Below, one piece after another: positions 18,223-27,421 of a stretch of 64,000 nt of DNA (positions within the stretch are counted from its first letter, which is position 1; the number at the start of each line of letters is the position of its first letter). Location of the stretch: assembly GCF_016865255.1 (NCBI RefSeq), contig NZ_CP033381.1:1426001-1490000 (forward strand). Direction: 5' to 3'. This stretch comes from Methylomonas sp. LW13. Lineage in GTDB: Bacteria > Pseudomonadota > Gammaproteobacteria > Methylococcales > Methylomonadaceae. The translations under genes were made by a program, and so were the position numbers. Under the pieces are notes generated by a model, which did no database searches, was not told the DNA's origin, and saw only the letters and a list, made by a program, of their open reading frames with translations.

Positions 18223-19035
18223 TTAAGCGGCTTGATGCCGCAATTCGTAATTAATCGGTGACAGGTAGCCGTTAGCGGAATGTAACCGCTCCCGGTTGTA
18301 AAACACTTCGATATATTCGAACACCGCTTGTTTAGCCTGATCGTGGGTCTGGAAAGTCTGTTGGTGAATCAGTTCAGTTTTTAGGGTGTGAAAGAAACTC
18401 TCCGAAACCGCGTTATCCCAGCAATTCCCTTTTCGGCTCATGCTTTGTCGAATGCCGTGTTGTTTCAGCAAAGCCCGATGGCTTTCTGAGGCATATTGGC
18501 TACCCCGGTCGGTATGCCATAGCAAGCCTTTGTCGGGCTTACGTTTCCAAATGGCCATCAAGCGCGCATCGTTGACCAACTGGGTTTTCATATGTTCGGC
18601 CATTGACCAATCCACGATCTGGCGGGAAAACAAGTCGATCACCACCGCCAAATACAACCAGCCTTCCTGAGTATGGATATAGGTAATATCACCCGTATAG
18701 ACTCTGTTTGCTCGATCAACGGCGAACTGACGAATCAAATGATTAGGTGCAATCAGCAGGTCGTGCTCGGAATCGGTGGTGACTTTAAATCGGCGCTTGG
18801 TTTTACACGTTAATCCGGCTTCTCTCATTAAGTGACCAATTCGCCGTCGCCCCACGGATTGACCTTGATGGGACAGGGCAATTTTGATCCGTCGGGTGCC
18901 ATAACTGCGTCGGCTTTTTTCGAAGGCTTGCTGCACCAGGTTACTCAGTTGTTCATCTTCTCGCTGCCGTGGCGAGGGGCGGCGATGCTGCCAGGCGTAA
19001 TAGGCGCTGGGCGACACTTGCAAAAACCGACACAT
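18223..19035 (-). CDS. IS3-family transposase OrfB (DDE integrase core)
   Basis: A 270-residue (from the first Met) catalytic part of an IS3-family transposase. It has the HTH_21-like start (VSPSAYYAWQHR, RRSYGTRRIKIAL) and an rve domain with the DDE residues in YTGDITYIHT, WHTDRGSQYAS and DNAVSESFFHTLKTE, then the FYNRERLHSANGYLSP end. The real product is an OrfAB fusion made by -1 frameshifting: the orfB frame is open upstream through the slippery site in orfA. It appears intact. Confidence 0.95.
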   Translation of the reverse strand: MCRFLQVSPSAYYAWQHRRPSPRQREDEQLSNLVQQAFEKSRRSYGTRRIKIALSHQGQSVGRRRIGHLMREAGLTCKTKRRFKVTTDSEHDLLIAPNHLIRQFAVDRANRVYTGDITYIHTQEGWLYLAVVIDLFSRQIVDWSMAEHMKTQLVNDARLMAIWKRKPDKGLLWHTDRGSQYASESHRALLKQHGIRQSMSRKGNCWDNAVSESFFHTLKTELIHQQTFQTHDQAKQAVFEYIEVFYNRERLHSANGYLSPINYELRHQAA

Positions 19036-19082
19036 TGCCGCGACGCTGAATTCCGCCGTATGCTTTTGAATCCAAGCGTGCT

Positions 19083-19379
19083 TTACCGTTGCTCTTTGGC
19101 AAAGTACGCGGCGGCCTTTTTTAACAAATCGCGCTCCTCGGTCAGTCGGGCCACCTCTTTCTTGAGACGCTTGAGTTCGTCATAAAGATGATCATCGGTT
19201 CTGACCGGGTTATCGGGGGATTGGCGGCGACTGTATTTGCCAATCCACGTATGCAGGGTATTCACGTTAATCCCTAGATCAAGGGCAACCTGGGCAACGG
19301 ATTTGTCTGATTCATTCGCCAGCTTAACGGCTGAGGCTCGGAATTCAGCAGTATAGGTATTGGGTTTTTCTCGGCTCAT
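19083..19379 (-). CDS. IS3-family transposase OrfA (helix-turn-helix)
   Basis: A 98-residue DNA-binding protein: MSREKPNTYTAEFRASAVKL, then an HTH (KSVAQVALDLGINVNTLHTW) and a C-terminal leucine-zipper-like coiled coil (YDELKRLKKEVARLTEERDL) used for dimerisation. It binds the IS ends and regulates transposition. An A6G slippery sequence lies in its last third. The ATG at 19379 fits the family start; the frame is open to 19424. Confidence 0.93.
   Translation of the reverse strand: MSREKPNTYTAEFRASAVKLANESDKSVAQVALDLGINVNTLHTWIGKYSRRQSPDNPVRTDDHLYDELKRLKKEVARLTEERDLLKKAAAYFAKEQR
19116..19122 (-). other. Programmed -1 frameshift heptamer A AAA AAG
   Basis: On the minus strand orfA reads TTA AAA AAG GCC; the heptamer A-AAA-AAG is in the correct zero frame for tandem -1 slippage. 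After slipping, the frame is open without stops into OrfB, giving the fused transposase, as is usual in IS3. Confidence 0.85.
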
Positions 19380-19530
19380 TTGGACCACACTCAGTTTTAG
19401 GCATTGTAAAAGTGTGTCCAGCAAAGTGTAACCACATCAAAAAGCAAATGATTTGGTCCCGAAATATGCATCGATTTGAAGGCAAGAAATAAAATTTTCA
19501 TGCCTCAAATCCTTTAATTTTCAAGACTGT

Positions 19531-19884
19531 TTATTTGTCTCCTGCCATTTGATGATGCATTTTAGCCATCGCTGTATTGGCATCAACTGCTTTTTGGTAG
19601 GAATTGATTAGCGATTGGCAATGTTCGAAAAACATCTCGGATTGCTTGCCGTACAGGTAGCTGTGCTGCTTGTACTGTTGCAGAAGCTTTTTGTGTTCTT
19701 CCACTTTGACTTCGGCATCCTTTGCATTTTGCTCAAAATGAGTCGCCAAAGACTCATGGTCATCCTTAGTTTTCGCACTTTGGATAGCTGCACTCATATC
19801 CATGGGATGGGGATTTTGTTGGCAACCTGATAAAACTCCCAACGTTAAAGAAGTGACGACCAACAATTTAGTTATGGTTTTCAT
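19531..19884 (-). CDS. Small metal-island lipoprotein, paralogue 1 of 4
   Basis: A 117-residue predicted lipoprotein of unknown function. The signal peptide ends in the lipobox LSGC (Cys21), followed by NPHPMDM and a helical, coiled-coil-like body with EEHKKLLQQYKQHSYLYGKQ, EHCQSLINSYQKAV and a MAKMHHQM tail. The same pattern (PHxMD, EHK-x-L/Y-L, Y-x-YG, A-x-x-N-x-x-MA) recurs in the genes at 35657, 37132 and 42449. His, Met and Cys placement would suit Cu/Ag binding in the periplasm, but that is inference. It lies downstream of cusA1 on the same strand, 158 bases away, with a good GGAG ribosome site. Confidence 0.85.
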   Translation of the reverse strand: MKTITKLLVVTSLTLGVLSGCQQNPHPMDMSAAIQSAKTKDDHESLATHFEQNAKDAEVKVEEHKKLLQQYKQHSYLYGKQSEMFFEHCQSLINSYQKAVDANTAMAKMHHQMAGDK

Positions 19885-20042
19885 GGGATTTCTCCAGTTC
19901 GGTGAAATTCTTCAGACAGCACTAAAAATACCGTCATGTTTGGTTAAAAGGTTGTTATTTAATGCATTATTTTGACTGTACTTATTGTCATAAAACTCCT
20001 GGTTAAGTGAATGTGACATGAGAAAATTTACTGTGCTGAACT

Positions 20043-23000
20043 TCATCGCGATTTCAATGAATGGCCTTTCAACAGCGCATAAATCGCTGGAATTACAATC
20101 AACGTCAGCAGCATCGAAGAGATCATGCCCCCCACCATCGGGGCAGCAATGCGGCGCATGACTTCTGATCCGGTACCGTTGCTCCACATGATGGGTAACA
20201 GACCGGCCATGATGGCGGCTACAGTCATCATCTTTGGTCGTAGCCGTTCTGCCGCACCGCTGACCACACTGGTGTAGAGTTCATTCCGGGTAAAATCCTG
20301 ACCGTGTTGCCGGCATTCTTCGATTTTGGCCTGGTAGGCGTGATCCAGGTAGATCAGCATGATGACGCCGGTTTCCGCAGCCACTCCAGCCAGTGCGATA
20401 AAGCCCACACCAACCGCCACACTAACGTTATAGTTCAACGCCCACAGCAACCAGACGCCGCCCACCAGCGCAAACGGCACCGACAACATAACGATCAGGG
20501 TTTCCGTCATTCGCCCAAAATTCAGATACAGCAGTATAAAAATGATCAGCATGGTCAACGGTACGACAATCTTCAACCGCTCAATCGCCCGCTCCATATA
20601 CTCGAATTGCCCGCTCCAGGTAATGTAGTAACCGGTAGGGAGTGCTACCGCTTTCTCAACAGCCAGTTTGGCATCATGAACATAACCGGCAATATCGCGA
20701 TCCCGCAAATCGACGAAGATATAAGCCGAGAGCAGCGAGTTTTCGGTACGAATACCCGGCGGCCCTTTGGATAAGCTCAGATGTGCCACCGACGATAAAG
20801 GAATCATGGCACCGTCAGCAGTCGTTACCAGTAAGTGATTGCCTATGGCACTAGGACTGTTCCTGAGTTCGCGCGGATAACGCACGATCACGCCGAAGCG
20901 CTCGCGGCCTTCGACCATAGTCGTCACCATCTCGCCGCCGATGGCGGTTGAAATTAGATTTTGAATATCGCCAACCATCAACCCATAGCGAGCCAAGGCT
21001 TCATAGTCGGGATCGATATTCAAGTAATAACCACCGGTAATGCGCTCGGCATACGCGCTGGTCGTGCCAGGTACGTTCTTGATAACTTGTTCGATTTGCT
21101 GGGCCAACCGTTCCATTTCAGCCAGGTCGTTACCGAATAACTTGACGCCAACTGGAGTGCGAATACCGGTGGCCAGCATGTCGATGCGATTTTTGATCGG
21201 CATGGTCCAGGCATTGCTAACACCGGGAATTTGCAGGGCCTGATCCATTTCCGCAATCAATTTGTCGATGGTCATACTGGGACGCCATTGTGATTCCGGC
21301 TTGAGATTGACCACAGTCTCGGACATTTCCAAAGGAGCCGGGTCGGTTGCCGTGGCGGCACGCCCGGCTTTGCCGAATACCGATTCGACTTCAGGGAAGG
21401 TTTTGATGATGCGGTCCTGAGTTTGCAGTAATTCGGCCGTTTTGGTCACCGACAAGCCAGGCAAGGTCTGCGGCATAAATAACAACGTGCCTTCGTTTAA
21501 GGTCGGCATGAATTCGCCACCCAATTGCATGGCAGGGTAAATACTCGCAGCCATGACCAGCAACGCCAGCAATACCGTGGTTTTCTTAAAACGCATCACC
21601 CAGGTAATCACCGGGCGATACAGCCACAGCAATACCCGGTTGACAGGGTTATCTTGCTCGGGTCGGATATGACCACGCACAAACAACAATATCAGCACCG
21701 GCACCAGCGTCACCGACAGCAAGGCCGCGCCGGCCATGGCAAAGGTTTTGGTGTATGCCAATGGCTGAAATAGTCGTCCCTCTTGGGCTTCCAGCGTGAA
21801 CACCGGTAAGAAGGATACGGTGATGATCAGCAAACTGAAAAATAATGGCGGCCCGACTTCTCGGCAGGCATTCAACACAATCGTGTGCCTGGGCAATTTT
21901 CCGGCATCGTGCTCCAGGTGCTTATGCACGTTTTCAATCATCACGATGGCGGCATCGACCATTGCGCCAATCGCAATGGCGATGCCCCCCAAGCTCATAA
22001 TATTGGAGTTCATCTTCAATAAATACATGACGATAAAAGCGATCAGGACACCAACTGGCAGCATGACGATGGCCACCAGCGCACTACGCAGATGCAACAG
22101 AAATGCCGCACAAATAACGGCGACCACCACACTCTCTTCCAATAGCGTATGGCGTAAATTCTCGATCGCTCGTTGGATCAAATCAGCACGGTCATACACC
22201 GCTTTTATGCTGACACCCGCTGGCAGACCTGCGGTAATTTCCTTTAACCGCAGTTTCAAGTTATCAATCACTTCCAGCGCATTTTGACCGTAGCGAGCGA
22301 TGGCGATGCCGGACACCACTTCGCCCTCGCCATTCAGTTCGGTAATACCGCGACGTTCATCGGGTACCAATTCAACTCTGGCCACGTCGCGCACTAAAAC
22401 GGGCGTACCATTGGCGACTTTTAATACCAAGCGTTCCAGATCGTGGATGCCATGCAAATAACCACGACCGCGCACCATATATTCAGTTTCGGTCATTTCA
22501 ATCGCCCGCCCACCCACGTCGCGGTTGCCATTGGCAATTGCTTCAGTCACTGTTTTAAGCGGGATACCATAAGCCTGGAGTTTATGCGGATCGACCGTCA
22601 CTTGATATTGCTGGACGAACCCACCGACGCTGGCGACTTCGGCAATTCCCTGTGCCTTGGTCAACTGATAGCGCACAAACCAGTCTTGCAGGGTACGCAG
22701 TTCTGCCAGGGAGTAATCCTTGCCCAACAACGCATATTGATACACCCAGCCCACGCCGGTGGCATCTGGCCCTAACTGCGGCGTAACACCACGTGGCAAC
22801 CGTCCGGCCGCAAAATTTAAATATTCGAGCACCCTGGAGCGGGCCCAATAAATATCAGTACCATCCTCAAAGATCACGTACACAAAGGATGCACCGAAAA
22901 ATGAGAAACCACGAACCACCTTGGATCGCGGCACACTCAGCATCGCGGTGGTCAGTGGATAAGTGACTTGATCCTCGACCACCTGAGGTGCTTGGCCAGG

Positions 23001-23159
23001 GAATTCCGTGTAGACAATGACTTGGGCATCGGACAGATCAGGTAGGGCATCAAGCGGAATCTTGATCAGAGCATAAATGCCGCCACAGATTAAAAATAAC
23101 GTCGTGATCAGAACCAGAAACACGTTCTTCAACGACCATGCAATCATACGTTCCAACAT
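20043..23159 (-). CDS. cusA: HME-RND efflux pump, inner-membrane component, CusA-like (copy 1)
   Basis: A 1038-residue proton-driven antiporter that moves monovalent copper or silver out through CusB and CusC. The pattern NIMSLGGIAIAIGAMVDAA then IVMIENVHKHLEHD (about 390-425) is that of the Cu/Ag group of heavy-metal RND pumps, distinct from the DFGIIIDGAVVIVEN form in czcA of this window. It begins MLERMIAWSLKNVFLVLITT and has large periplasmic loops with LDALPDLSDAQVIV and ATDPAPLEMSETVVNLKP. The start lies 2 bases after the cusB stop. Normal length, apparently intact. Confidence 0.95.
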   Translation of the reverse strand: MLERMIAWSLKNVFLVLITTLFLICGGIYALIKIPLDALPDLSDAQVIVYTEFPGQAPQVVEDQVTYPLTTAMLSVPRSKVVRGFSFFGASFVYVIFEDGTDIYWARSRVLEYLNFAAGRLPRGVTPQLGPDATGVGWVYQYALLGKDYSLAELRTLQDWFVRYQLTKAQGIAEVASVGGFVQQYQVTVDPHKLQAYGIPLKTVTEAIANGNRDVGGRAIEMTETEYMVRGRGYLHGIHDLERLVLKVANGTPVLVRDVARVELVPDERRGITELNGEGEVVSGIAIARYGQNALEVIDNLKLRLKEITAGLPAGVSIKAVYDRADLIQRAIENLRHTLLEESVVVAVICAAFLLHLRSALVAIVMLPVGVLIAFIVMYLLKMNSNIMSLGGIAIAIGAMVDAAIVMIENVHKHLEHDAGKLPRHTIVLNACREVGPPLFFSLLIITVSFLPVFTLEAQEGRLFQPLAYTKTFAMAGAALLSVTLVPVLILLFVRGHIRPEQDNPVNRVLLWLYRPVITWVMRFKKTTVLLALLVMAASIYPAMQLGGEFMPTLNEGTLLFMPQTLPGLSVTKTAELLQTQDRIIKTFPEVESVFGKAGRAATATDPAPLEMSETVVNLKPESQWRPSMTIDKLIAEMDQALQIPGVSNAWTMPIKNRIDMLATGIRTPVGVKLFGNDLAEMERLAQQIEQVIKNVPGTTSAYAERITGGYYLNIDPDYEALARYGLMVGDIQNLISTAIGGEMVTTMVEGRERFGVIVRYPRELRNSPSAIGNHLLVTTADGAMIPLSSVAHLSLSKGPPGIRTENSLLSAYIFVDLRDRDIAGYVHDAKLAVEKAVALPTGYYITWSGQFEYMERAIERLKIVVPLTMLIIFILLYLNFGRMTETLIVMLSVPFALVGGVWLLWALNYNVSVAVGVGFIALAGVAAETGVIMLIYLDHAYQAKIEECRQHGQDFTRNELYTSVVSGAAERLRPKMMTVAAIMAGLLPIMWSNGTGSEVMRRIAAPMVGGMISSMLLTLIVIPAIYALLKGHSLKSR

Positions 23160-23161
23160 GG

Positions 23162-24619
23162 CTAGTTCTCCACTGCATGTTGATTGTGATCATGTCTCGG
23201 CATAGCCTGAGTGTCCGGCTGAGTAGCTTCGGATTCTGGCATCTGATCCACGCTGCGCATACTATCCAGCGCCGCTTTCAAATTGCTTTCGGCATCGATC
23301 AAGAAATTAGCGCGGGTGACTACGTTGTCGCCATCCTGCAAACCCTCAAGTACTTCGCTGAATCCCCCCGTCTGATGGCCAATTTTCACCGGACGCGGTT
23401 CAAACCGGCCTTCATCCTCTTGCACCAGAACCACTTGCCGTGTACCGCTATCGAGGATGGCCGAATCGGGTACACTTAACTCGCGGTGCTGTTGCTGGGA
23501 AGTCAATAATTCAACGCTACCATATAGACCAGGCCTCAGAAAACCTTGCGCGTTGTCCATGTCCACTCTAACTTTGACGGTGCGCGTGTCGGTATTCAGC
23601 GTGGGATAGACAAAACCCACTTGCCCTTGAAAAGATTTATCGGGGTAAGCTTTGAAAGCGACGACGACCGCTTGACCCATTTTGACCCACTCTAAATCGG
23701 GCTCGAACACATCGACAATCAGCCACACCCGACTCAAGTCGGCAATCTGGAACAATATTTCGCCCGGCATAAAACGCATCCCGTCTACTGCTGGCTTCTC
23801 CATCACGACGCCATTGACAGGCGATTGCAACGACAGGGTTTCGATCACGCGATCCTGCTCTTGCAAACGTTGCAATTGTGCCTGGCCTATATCCCAATAA
23901 TTCAGCCGCTTTAAGGCATTACGGGTGAGTTGTTGCGCGGTGGCTAGCGCCTGTGGACTGGCCTGTTGCAATGACGCCTCGCCTTGTTTGGCGATCAGAT
24001 ATTCCTGTTGAGCCGTGAGTAGATCAGGACTGTAGACTTCCAATAATGGCTGACCGCGTTTGACAGCTTGTCCCGTGCTATTAACTAGCAACCGTTGTAT
24101 CCAGCCCTCGAATTTGGCATTGATGACATGTAACCGACGCTCATCAACTTGAATACTGCCCGGCGCACGGATAGAACGCACTAAATCCCGATATTGAACT
24201 TTCTCGGTTTTGACGCCGAGCTTTTGGATTTTTTCGGGGCTGATCGTCAAGAGTTTAGAACTCGTTACCTCGCCTTCGTAAACCGGCAGATAATCCATGC
24301 CCATTTCGTCCTTTTTCGGTACCGGCGATGTGTCTGCGGCCCCCATGGGGTGGCGGTAATACAGAATGCGCCCTTTGTTCGGTTGGGATGTCGGCGAAAG
24401 TTCATCGGCATACACGGGTAGATAATCCATGCCCATTTCATCCTTTGCTGGTGTCGAAGACGTCACTTTTGGATTCATCGGATGCCGATAAAACCGTGGT
24501 TTATGCTCTGCGACCGACACAGTCTTTTCCATGGATTGCGGCTTATTCGCCAGCCAAAAGCCGCCGGCGATTCCGATGATCATGGTCAATATACTGACCA
24601 GAATGGCTTGCTTAGTCAT
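23162..24619 (-). CDS. cusB: HME-RND periplasmic adaptor, CusB-like (copy 1), with two HMBD domains
   Basis: A 485-residue membrane-fusion protein linking CusA to CusC. After one N-terminal anchor (ILVSILTMIIGIAGGFWLA) come two tandem heavy-metal-binding domains (44-70 FYRHPMNPKVTSSTPAKD..MGMDYLPVY, and 88-114), then the adaptor body with the lipoyl/hairpin region and a C-terminal MP domain. Met and His in the HMBDs are the expected Cu/Ag ligands, so it may also collect metal. It overlaps the cusC gene by 8 bases, the same overlap as in copy 2. The C-terminus is His-rich (RHDHNQHAVEN). Confidence 0.94.
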   Translation of the reverse strand: MTKQAILVSILTMIIGIAGGFWLANKPQSMEKTVSVAEHKPRFYRHPMNPKVTSSTPAKDEMGMDYLPVYADELSPTSQPNKGRILYYRHPMGAADTSPVPKKDEMGMDYLPVYEGEVTSSKLLTISPEKIQKLGVKTEKVQYRDLVRSIRAPGSIQVDERRLHVINAKFEGWIQRLLVNSTGQAVKRGQPLLEVYSPDLLTAQQEYLIAKQGEASLQQASPQALATAQQLTRNALKRLNYWDIGQAQLQRLQEQDRVIETLSLQSPVNGVVMEKPAVDGMRFMPGEILFQIADLSRVWLIVDVFEPDLEWVKMGQAVVVAFKAYPDKSFQGQVGFVYPTLNTDTRTVKVRVDMDNAQGFLRPGLYGSVELLTSQQQHRELSVPDSAILDSGTRQVVLVQEDEGRFEPRPVKIGHQTGGFSEVLEGLQDGDNVVTRANFLIDAESNLKAALDSMRSVDQMPESEATQPDTQAMPRHDHNQHAVEN

Positions 24620-25922
24620 GAGTCAGTTCCTCGCCAATTAAATTCGATAATTCCGCCAGCAATTGCTGGGTTTCGACCAATGATTTCCAATATTGGCTTT
24701 GATACTGAAACAAGCTCAGCTGGGTGCGGAGCAAGTTACTGAAGTCAGCTTTGCCGACGGGATACCCGGCCATCAAAGAGCTGACAGTCTGCTGCGCTTG
24801 AGGAATGATTTCATGCTCGAATAACGCTAACCGCTGTTTTGCATGCAGGTATTGGGCGGTATTGGCAGCAATTTCACCATGGACTTTGTTGTGCTCGTCC
24901 TGCAAGGCGTACTGCTCCTGCAATAATTCACTATTGCGTTGATCGACCGCCTTGGCCTGTTTTTGCTCGGCATAGATTGGCAAATTGATACTGAGTTTGA
25001 CACTGGCAAAATCGCTACGCGATTCGCCGGACGGCGTGTTTTGCCTGACTGCATAACCCGCACCCAGAGTCAGATCGGGATAGAAATCCTTTTCGGCGAT
25101 TTCAATGCGGGTCTTGGCGGCACCGAGCATTTTGCGATGCTGCTCAAACAGCGGGCTATGTTCCATGGCTTGTGTTTGCAAATCCGCAACCACCAAGACC
25201 GGGGTTTTGATCTCGGCTTGGTCAGGTAGTTTTATCAAGGTATCGGAGTTGCGGCTAAGCAATGTGTTGAGCTGAATACCGGTACTGTGGCGCATGCTGA
25301 TCAGCTCGATTTTTTCATCCTTGAGTTTCGAGAGTTCCAATTGGGCCAGCAGCACATCCTGCTGTTGCCCCTGACCCGCTTTGTAGCGGGATTGGGCGGT
25401 ATCGATCAGTTGCTGAAAAAATTGTTCGCTTTCGGCAATGACATTGATGGCCCTATCGTAATAAAACAAGCGCCACCAGGCCTGTTTGACATCACGAACC
25501 AGACGCAAACGGGCGACATCTACCGAATCGGCAGCGGCCAGGGCTTCCTGTTCCGCCGCTTGTTCCTTCAAGGCCAACTTACCCGGAAAGGGAATTGTCT
25601 GACTGACGCCGACATCCATCATGGTCATGTCTTCCTTGTGAAGACTGAAGCTACTGGTTGGGACATTCAGTGTATCGAAATTAAGCGTTGGGTCTGGAAG
25701 TGCACCTTCCTGCGAAGGAATAGCCGCCAGTGCCTCAGCGCGCGCTTTAATTTCAGCAAGACCGGGATTGCCCGCCTGAGCTAGTTGAACGGCCTGTTCA
25801 ATGGATAAAATCGTTTCGTCGGCATGGACTATGCTGATGAAAATCATCAGATAACAACCGAGCGCCCAATAGGGCCAAGACACCCGATCAAGGGGCGAGG
25901 GGTATAACAAGGGGTACATCAT
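24612..25922 (-). CDS. cusC: Outer-membrane efflux channel, CusC-like (TolC family, copy 1)
   Basis: An outer-membrane efflux protein of about 436 residues, forming the trimeric exit channel of the Cus1 pump. It shows the two-repeat OEP pattern: LSIEQAVQLAQAGNPGLAEI, LPDPTLNFDTLNVPTSSFSL, ISQTIPFPGKLALKEQAAEQ-like segment, and in the second half LTLGAGYAVRQNTP and YQSQYWKSLVETQQLLAEL. The double ATG at 25919-25922 follows a GGAG site, better than the frame start at 25961. Paralogous to 48024-49310. Confidence 0.92.
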   Translation of the reverse strand: MMYPLLYPSPLDRVSWPYWALGCYLMIFISIVHADETILSIEQAVQLAQAGNPGLAEIKARAEALAAIPSQEGALPDPTLNFDTLNVPTSSFSLHKEDMTMMDVGVSQTIPFPGKLALKEQAAEQEALAAADSVDVARLRLVRDVKQAWWRLFYYDRAINVIAESEQFFQQLIDTAQSRYKAGQGQQQDVLLAQLELSKLKDEKIELISMRHSTGIQLNTLLSRNSDTLIKLPDQAEIKTPVLVVADLQTQAMEHSPLFEQHRKMLGAAKTRIEIAEKDFYPDLTLGAGYAVRQNTPSGESRSDFASVKLSINLPIYAEQKQAKAVDQRNSELLQEQYALQDEHNKVHGEIAANTAQYLHAKQRLALFEHEIIPQAQQTVSSLMAGYPVGKADFSNLLRTQLSLFQYQSQYWKSLVETQQLLAELSNLIGEELTHD

Positions 25923-26007
25923 TTTCTCCAAACAAGGAAACACAGGCTCACGCCAAAGCATGAAGCTCTATCACGCCAACAAGGCGAGGGTTACCTGGGA
26001 GAAATGA

Positions 26008-26433
26008 CTAATTCAGGAGTGTGCAAAAACGATAAAACAACGGAATCGGCTTGCCAATAGGCGGCCTTATCCGATTGAATATCAGTTGAGGTGGGCGGTA
26101 GCTAAACAAACAGCCGATTAACCATACCAGACATGCAATAAACAACGGGATTTCCGGTTTATCGATTTTGATATTGAAAGTCGGATTGGGTTGAGAGTCT
26201 GGGCAGGATTTAAGAACGCAGTCCTGAGCTTGCGAGGAAAAGTGTTTTGTTTGCTCAGAGTGATGCATGGACTCTGAACAGCCGACCGGCATCGCATCAA
26301 CAGCAGGAAGCTGAACCGGCATAGGCATGGCGCACGTCGACGTCACCAGCATGAATAGCCAGCTGACCATCATTACCAAAATCAAAATAGACCGGTAATG
26401 ACTATGGCGATGAGCACGAAGCGTTGACAACAA
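26008..26433 (-). CDS. Small His/Met/Cys-rich membrane protein heading the cus1 operon
   Basis: A protein of up to 141 residues that I do not recognise. It has an N-terminal hydrophobic segment (ILILVMMVSWLFMLVTSTCA), a short loop rich in Met, His and Cys (MPMPVQLP, VGCSESMHHSEQTKHF, DCVLKSCPDS) and a second span (LFIACLVWLIGCLFSY) near the C-terminus. The loop would face the periplasm and suits metal binding. The start is uncertain (TTG at 26433 or ATGs near 26370). Genes of similar size and layout head the czc operon (26876) and the cus2 operon (49788), so a common role in these operons is likely. Confidence 0.6.
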   Translation of the reverse strand: MLSTLRAHRHSHYRSILILVMMVSWLFMLVTSTCAMPMPVQLPAVDAMPVGCSESMHHSEQTKHFSSQAQDCVLKSCPDSQPNPTFNIKIDKPEIPLFIACLVWLIGCLFSYRPPQLIFNRIRPPIGKPIPLFYRFCTLLN

Positions 26434-26875
26434 AAACTTTATCCAAAAAAACTAAGGTCATTACGCTAGCATGCCTATTGGCTTTTTTCAATATCTGATT
26501 GGTCACCATCTGATAGGGTTTCTAACGTTCTTCCAACGCATCGCCAAATTCTCAGGCACCCGCCAAAACATACTGGGCAAACAAGACAGTGCCGCCGATT
26601 GTCACACTAAGAAAAAGTCATCCAAGACATAAACGAGTCAGAATTTTTCGATGAATGAAACGGCTTGTAGCCAATGCCGCTTGCGAGTCTGCCCTTGTAT
26701 TGACTGTAATTTTCAACGAATTCGAATTCATCATTGTTTACATCGCCTCTGAAAATTCTGCCTCAGCGTGAAATATACATACGTTCTTCAACAGCCTGTT
26801 AGGTCTCAAAACCAAGAAATACTAAAAAACAGTTAAGTCATTGTCATTTAGATTCATTTGGTGTAGCTTTAAAAA
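26434..26875. promoter_or_regulatory. Divergent intergenic region between cus1 and czc operons
   Basis: About 440 AT-rich bases with no gene that I can support. They must hold the promoters for the leftward cus1 and rightward czc operons. A 12-bp palindrome GAATTCGAATTC lies at 26718-26729. I saw no clear MerR- or two-component-type operator, and no regulator gene (cusRS, czcRS) lies beside it. Confidence 0.5.
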
Positions 26876-27331
26876 ATGAATGCTTTGCGACACTCTAAAA
26901 TTTGGCTCTCTATTGTGCTGATACTCGCGGTGCTTGGTCATTTTGGCCTGGGCCATCGAGATGTGTCGGCCTTTGTGCTATGTTTTGGTGCTGATGGTCA
27001 TATTGCTGTAGAGAAGACTGGAAATGACCAATTCGCTAGTATAAATTCTGTCACTCGTTTCAACGATGAGACCAATGCTCTTACGAGCGATGACGGTGAT
27101 CCCTGCTCGTCGCCTTGCACTGACATCCCTATCGATGGTGATGATCATATTCCCCTACAATTGACGAATTTATCAAAAATAGCGCCTGATATTGGTCTTC
27201 TGCCGGTATTTTTCCTGATCTCACTCTTGGTTGTTTATGCCAGAGTCATCATTCGGCAGCCGGCATTTTTCGCCCCCCCGTTTACCGATTCCCGACTGCT
27301 TGCGCTGCGCAGCACCGTTTTACTGATTTAG
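26876..27331 (+). CDS. Small membrane protein heading the czc operon
   Basis: A 151-residue protein without an assigned function. It has an N-terminal hydrophobic segment (IWLSIVLILAVLGHFGLGH), the stretch FVLCFGADGHIAVE, a paired-Cys segment (DPCSSPCTDIPIDGDDH) and a second span (IGLLPVFFLISLLVVYARVI). The LCFGADGH and C-x3-C-x-D-I-P elements are reminiscent of small proteins that precede czcC in other bacteria. A periplasmic metal-sensing or binding role is inference. It lies 91 bases before czcC, same strand. Confidence 0.7.
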   Translation: MNALRHSKIWLSIVLILAVLGHFGLGHRDVSAFVLCFGADGHIAVEKTGNDQFASINSVTRFNDETNALTSDDGDPCSSPCTDIPIDGDDHIPLQLTNLSKIAPDIGLLPVFFLISLLVVYARVIIRQPAFFAPPFTDSRLLALRSTVLLI

Positions 27332-27421
27332 CCACCTCTCCTAGCCGCAACTCACCAGCCAAAGGCGCAGGTTCACCTGTGTCTGTGCTGACGTTACTTC
27401 TATGCTACGGAGAAATTTTCC

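Larger units (their letters stand above)
18193..19439 (-). mobile_element. IS3-family insertion sequence
   Basis: About 1.25 kb with two overlapping-frame transposase genes and imperfect terminal inverted repeats. Left end TGATGTG (18193-18199) and right end CACATCA (19433-19439) are exact inverted copies; further in, ACACT and GGACACA recur in both ends. The outer boundary is uncertain by 3 bases (TGTG at 18196/19436 is the alternative). No convincing 3-5 bp target duplication flanks it, in line with a later rearrangement on the DUF1348 side. It lies between the traL upstream region and the metal cargo. Confidence 0.9.

Noticed and set aside
17909-18226. A 105-codon plus-strand frame and a 90-codon minus-strand frame near the IS left end
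   Set aside because: Both are shadows of the DUF1348 fragment, which is read in a third frame and gives a recognisable protein.
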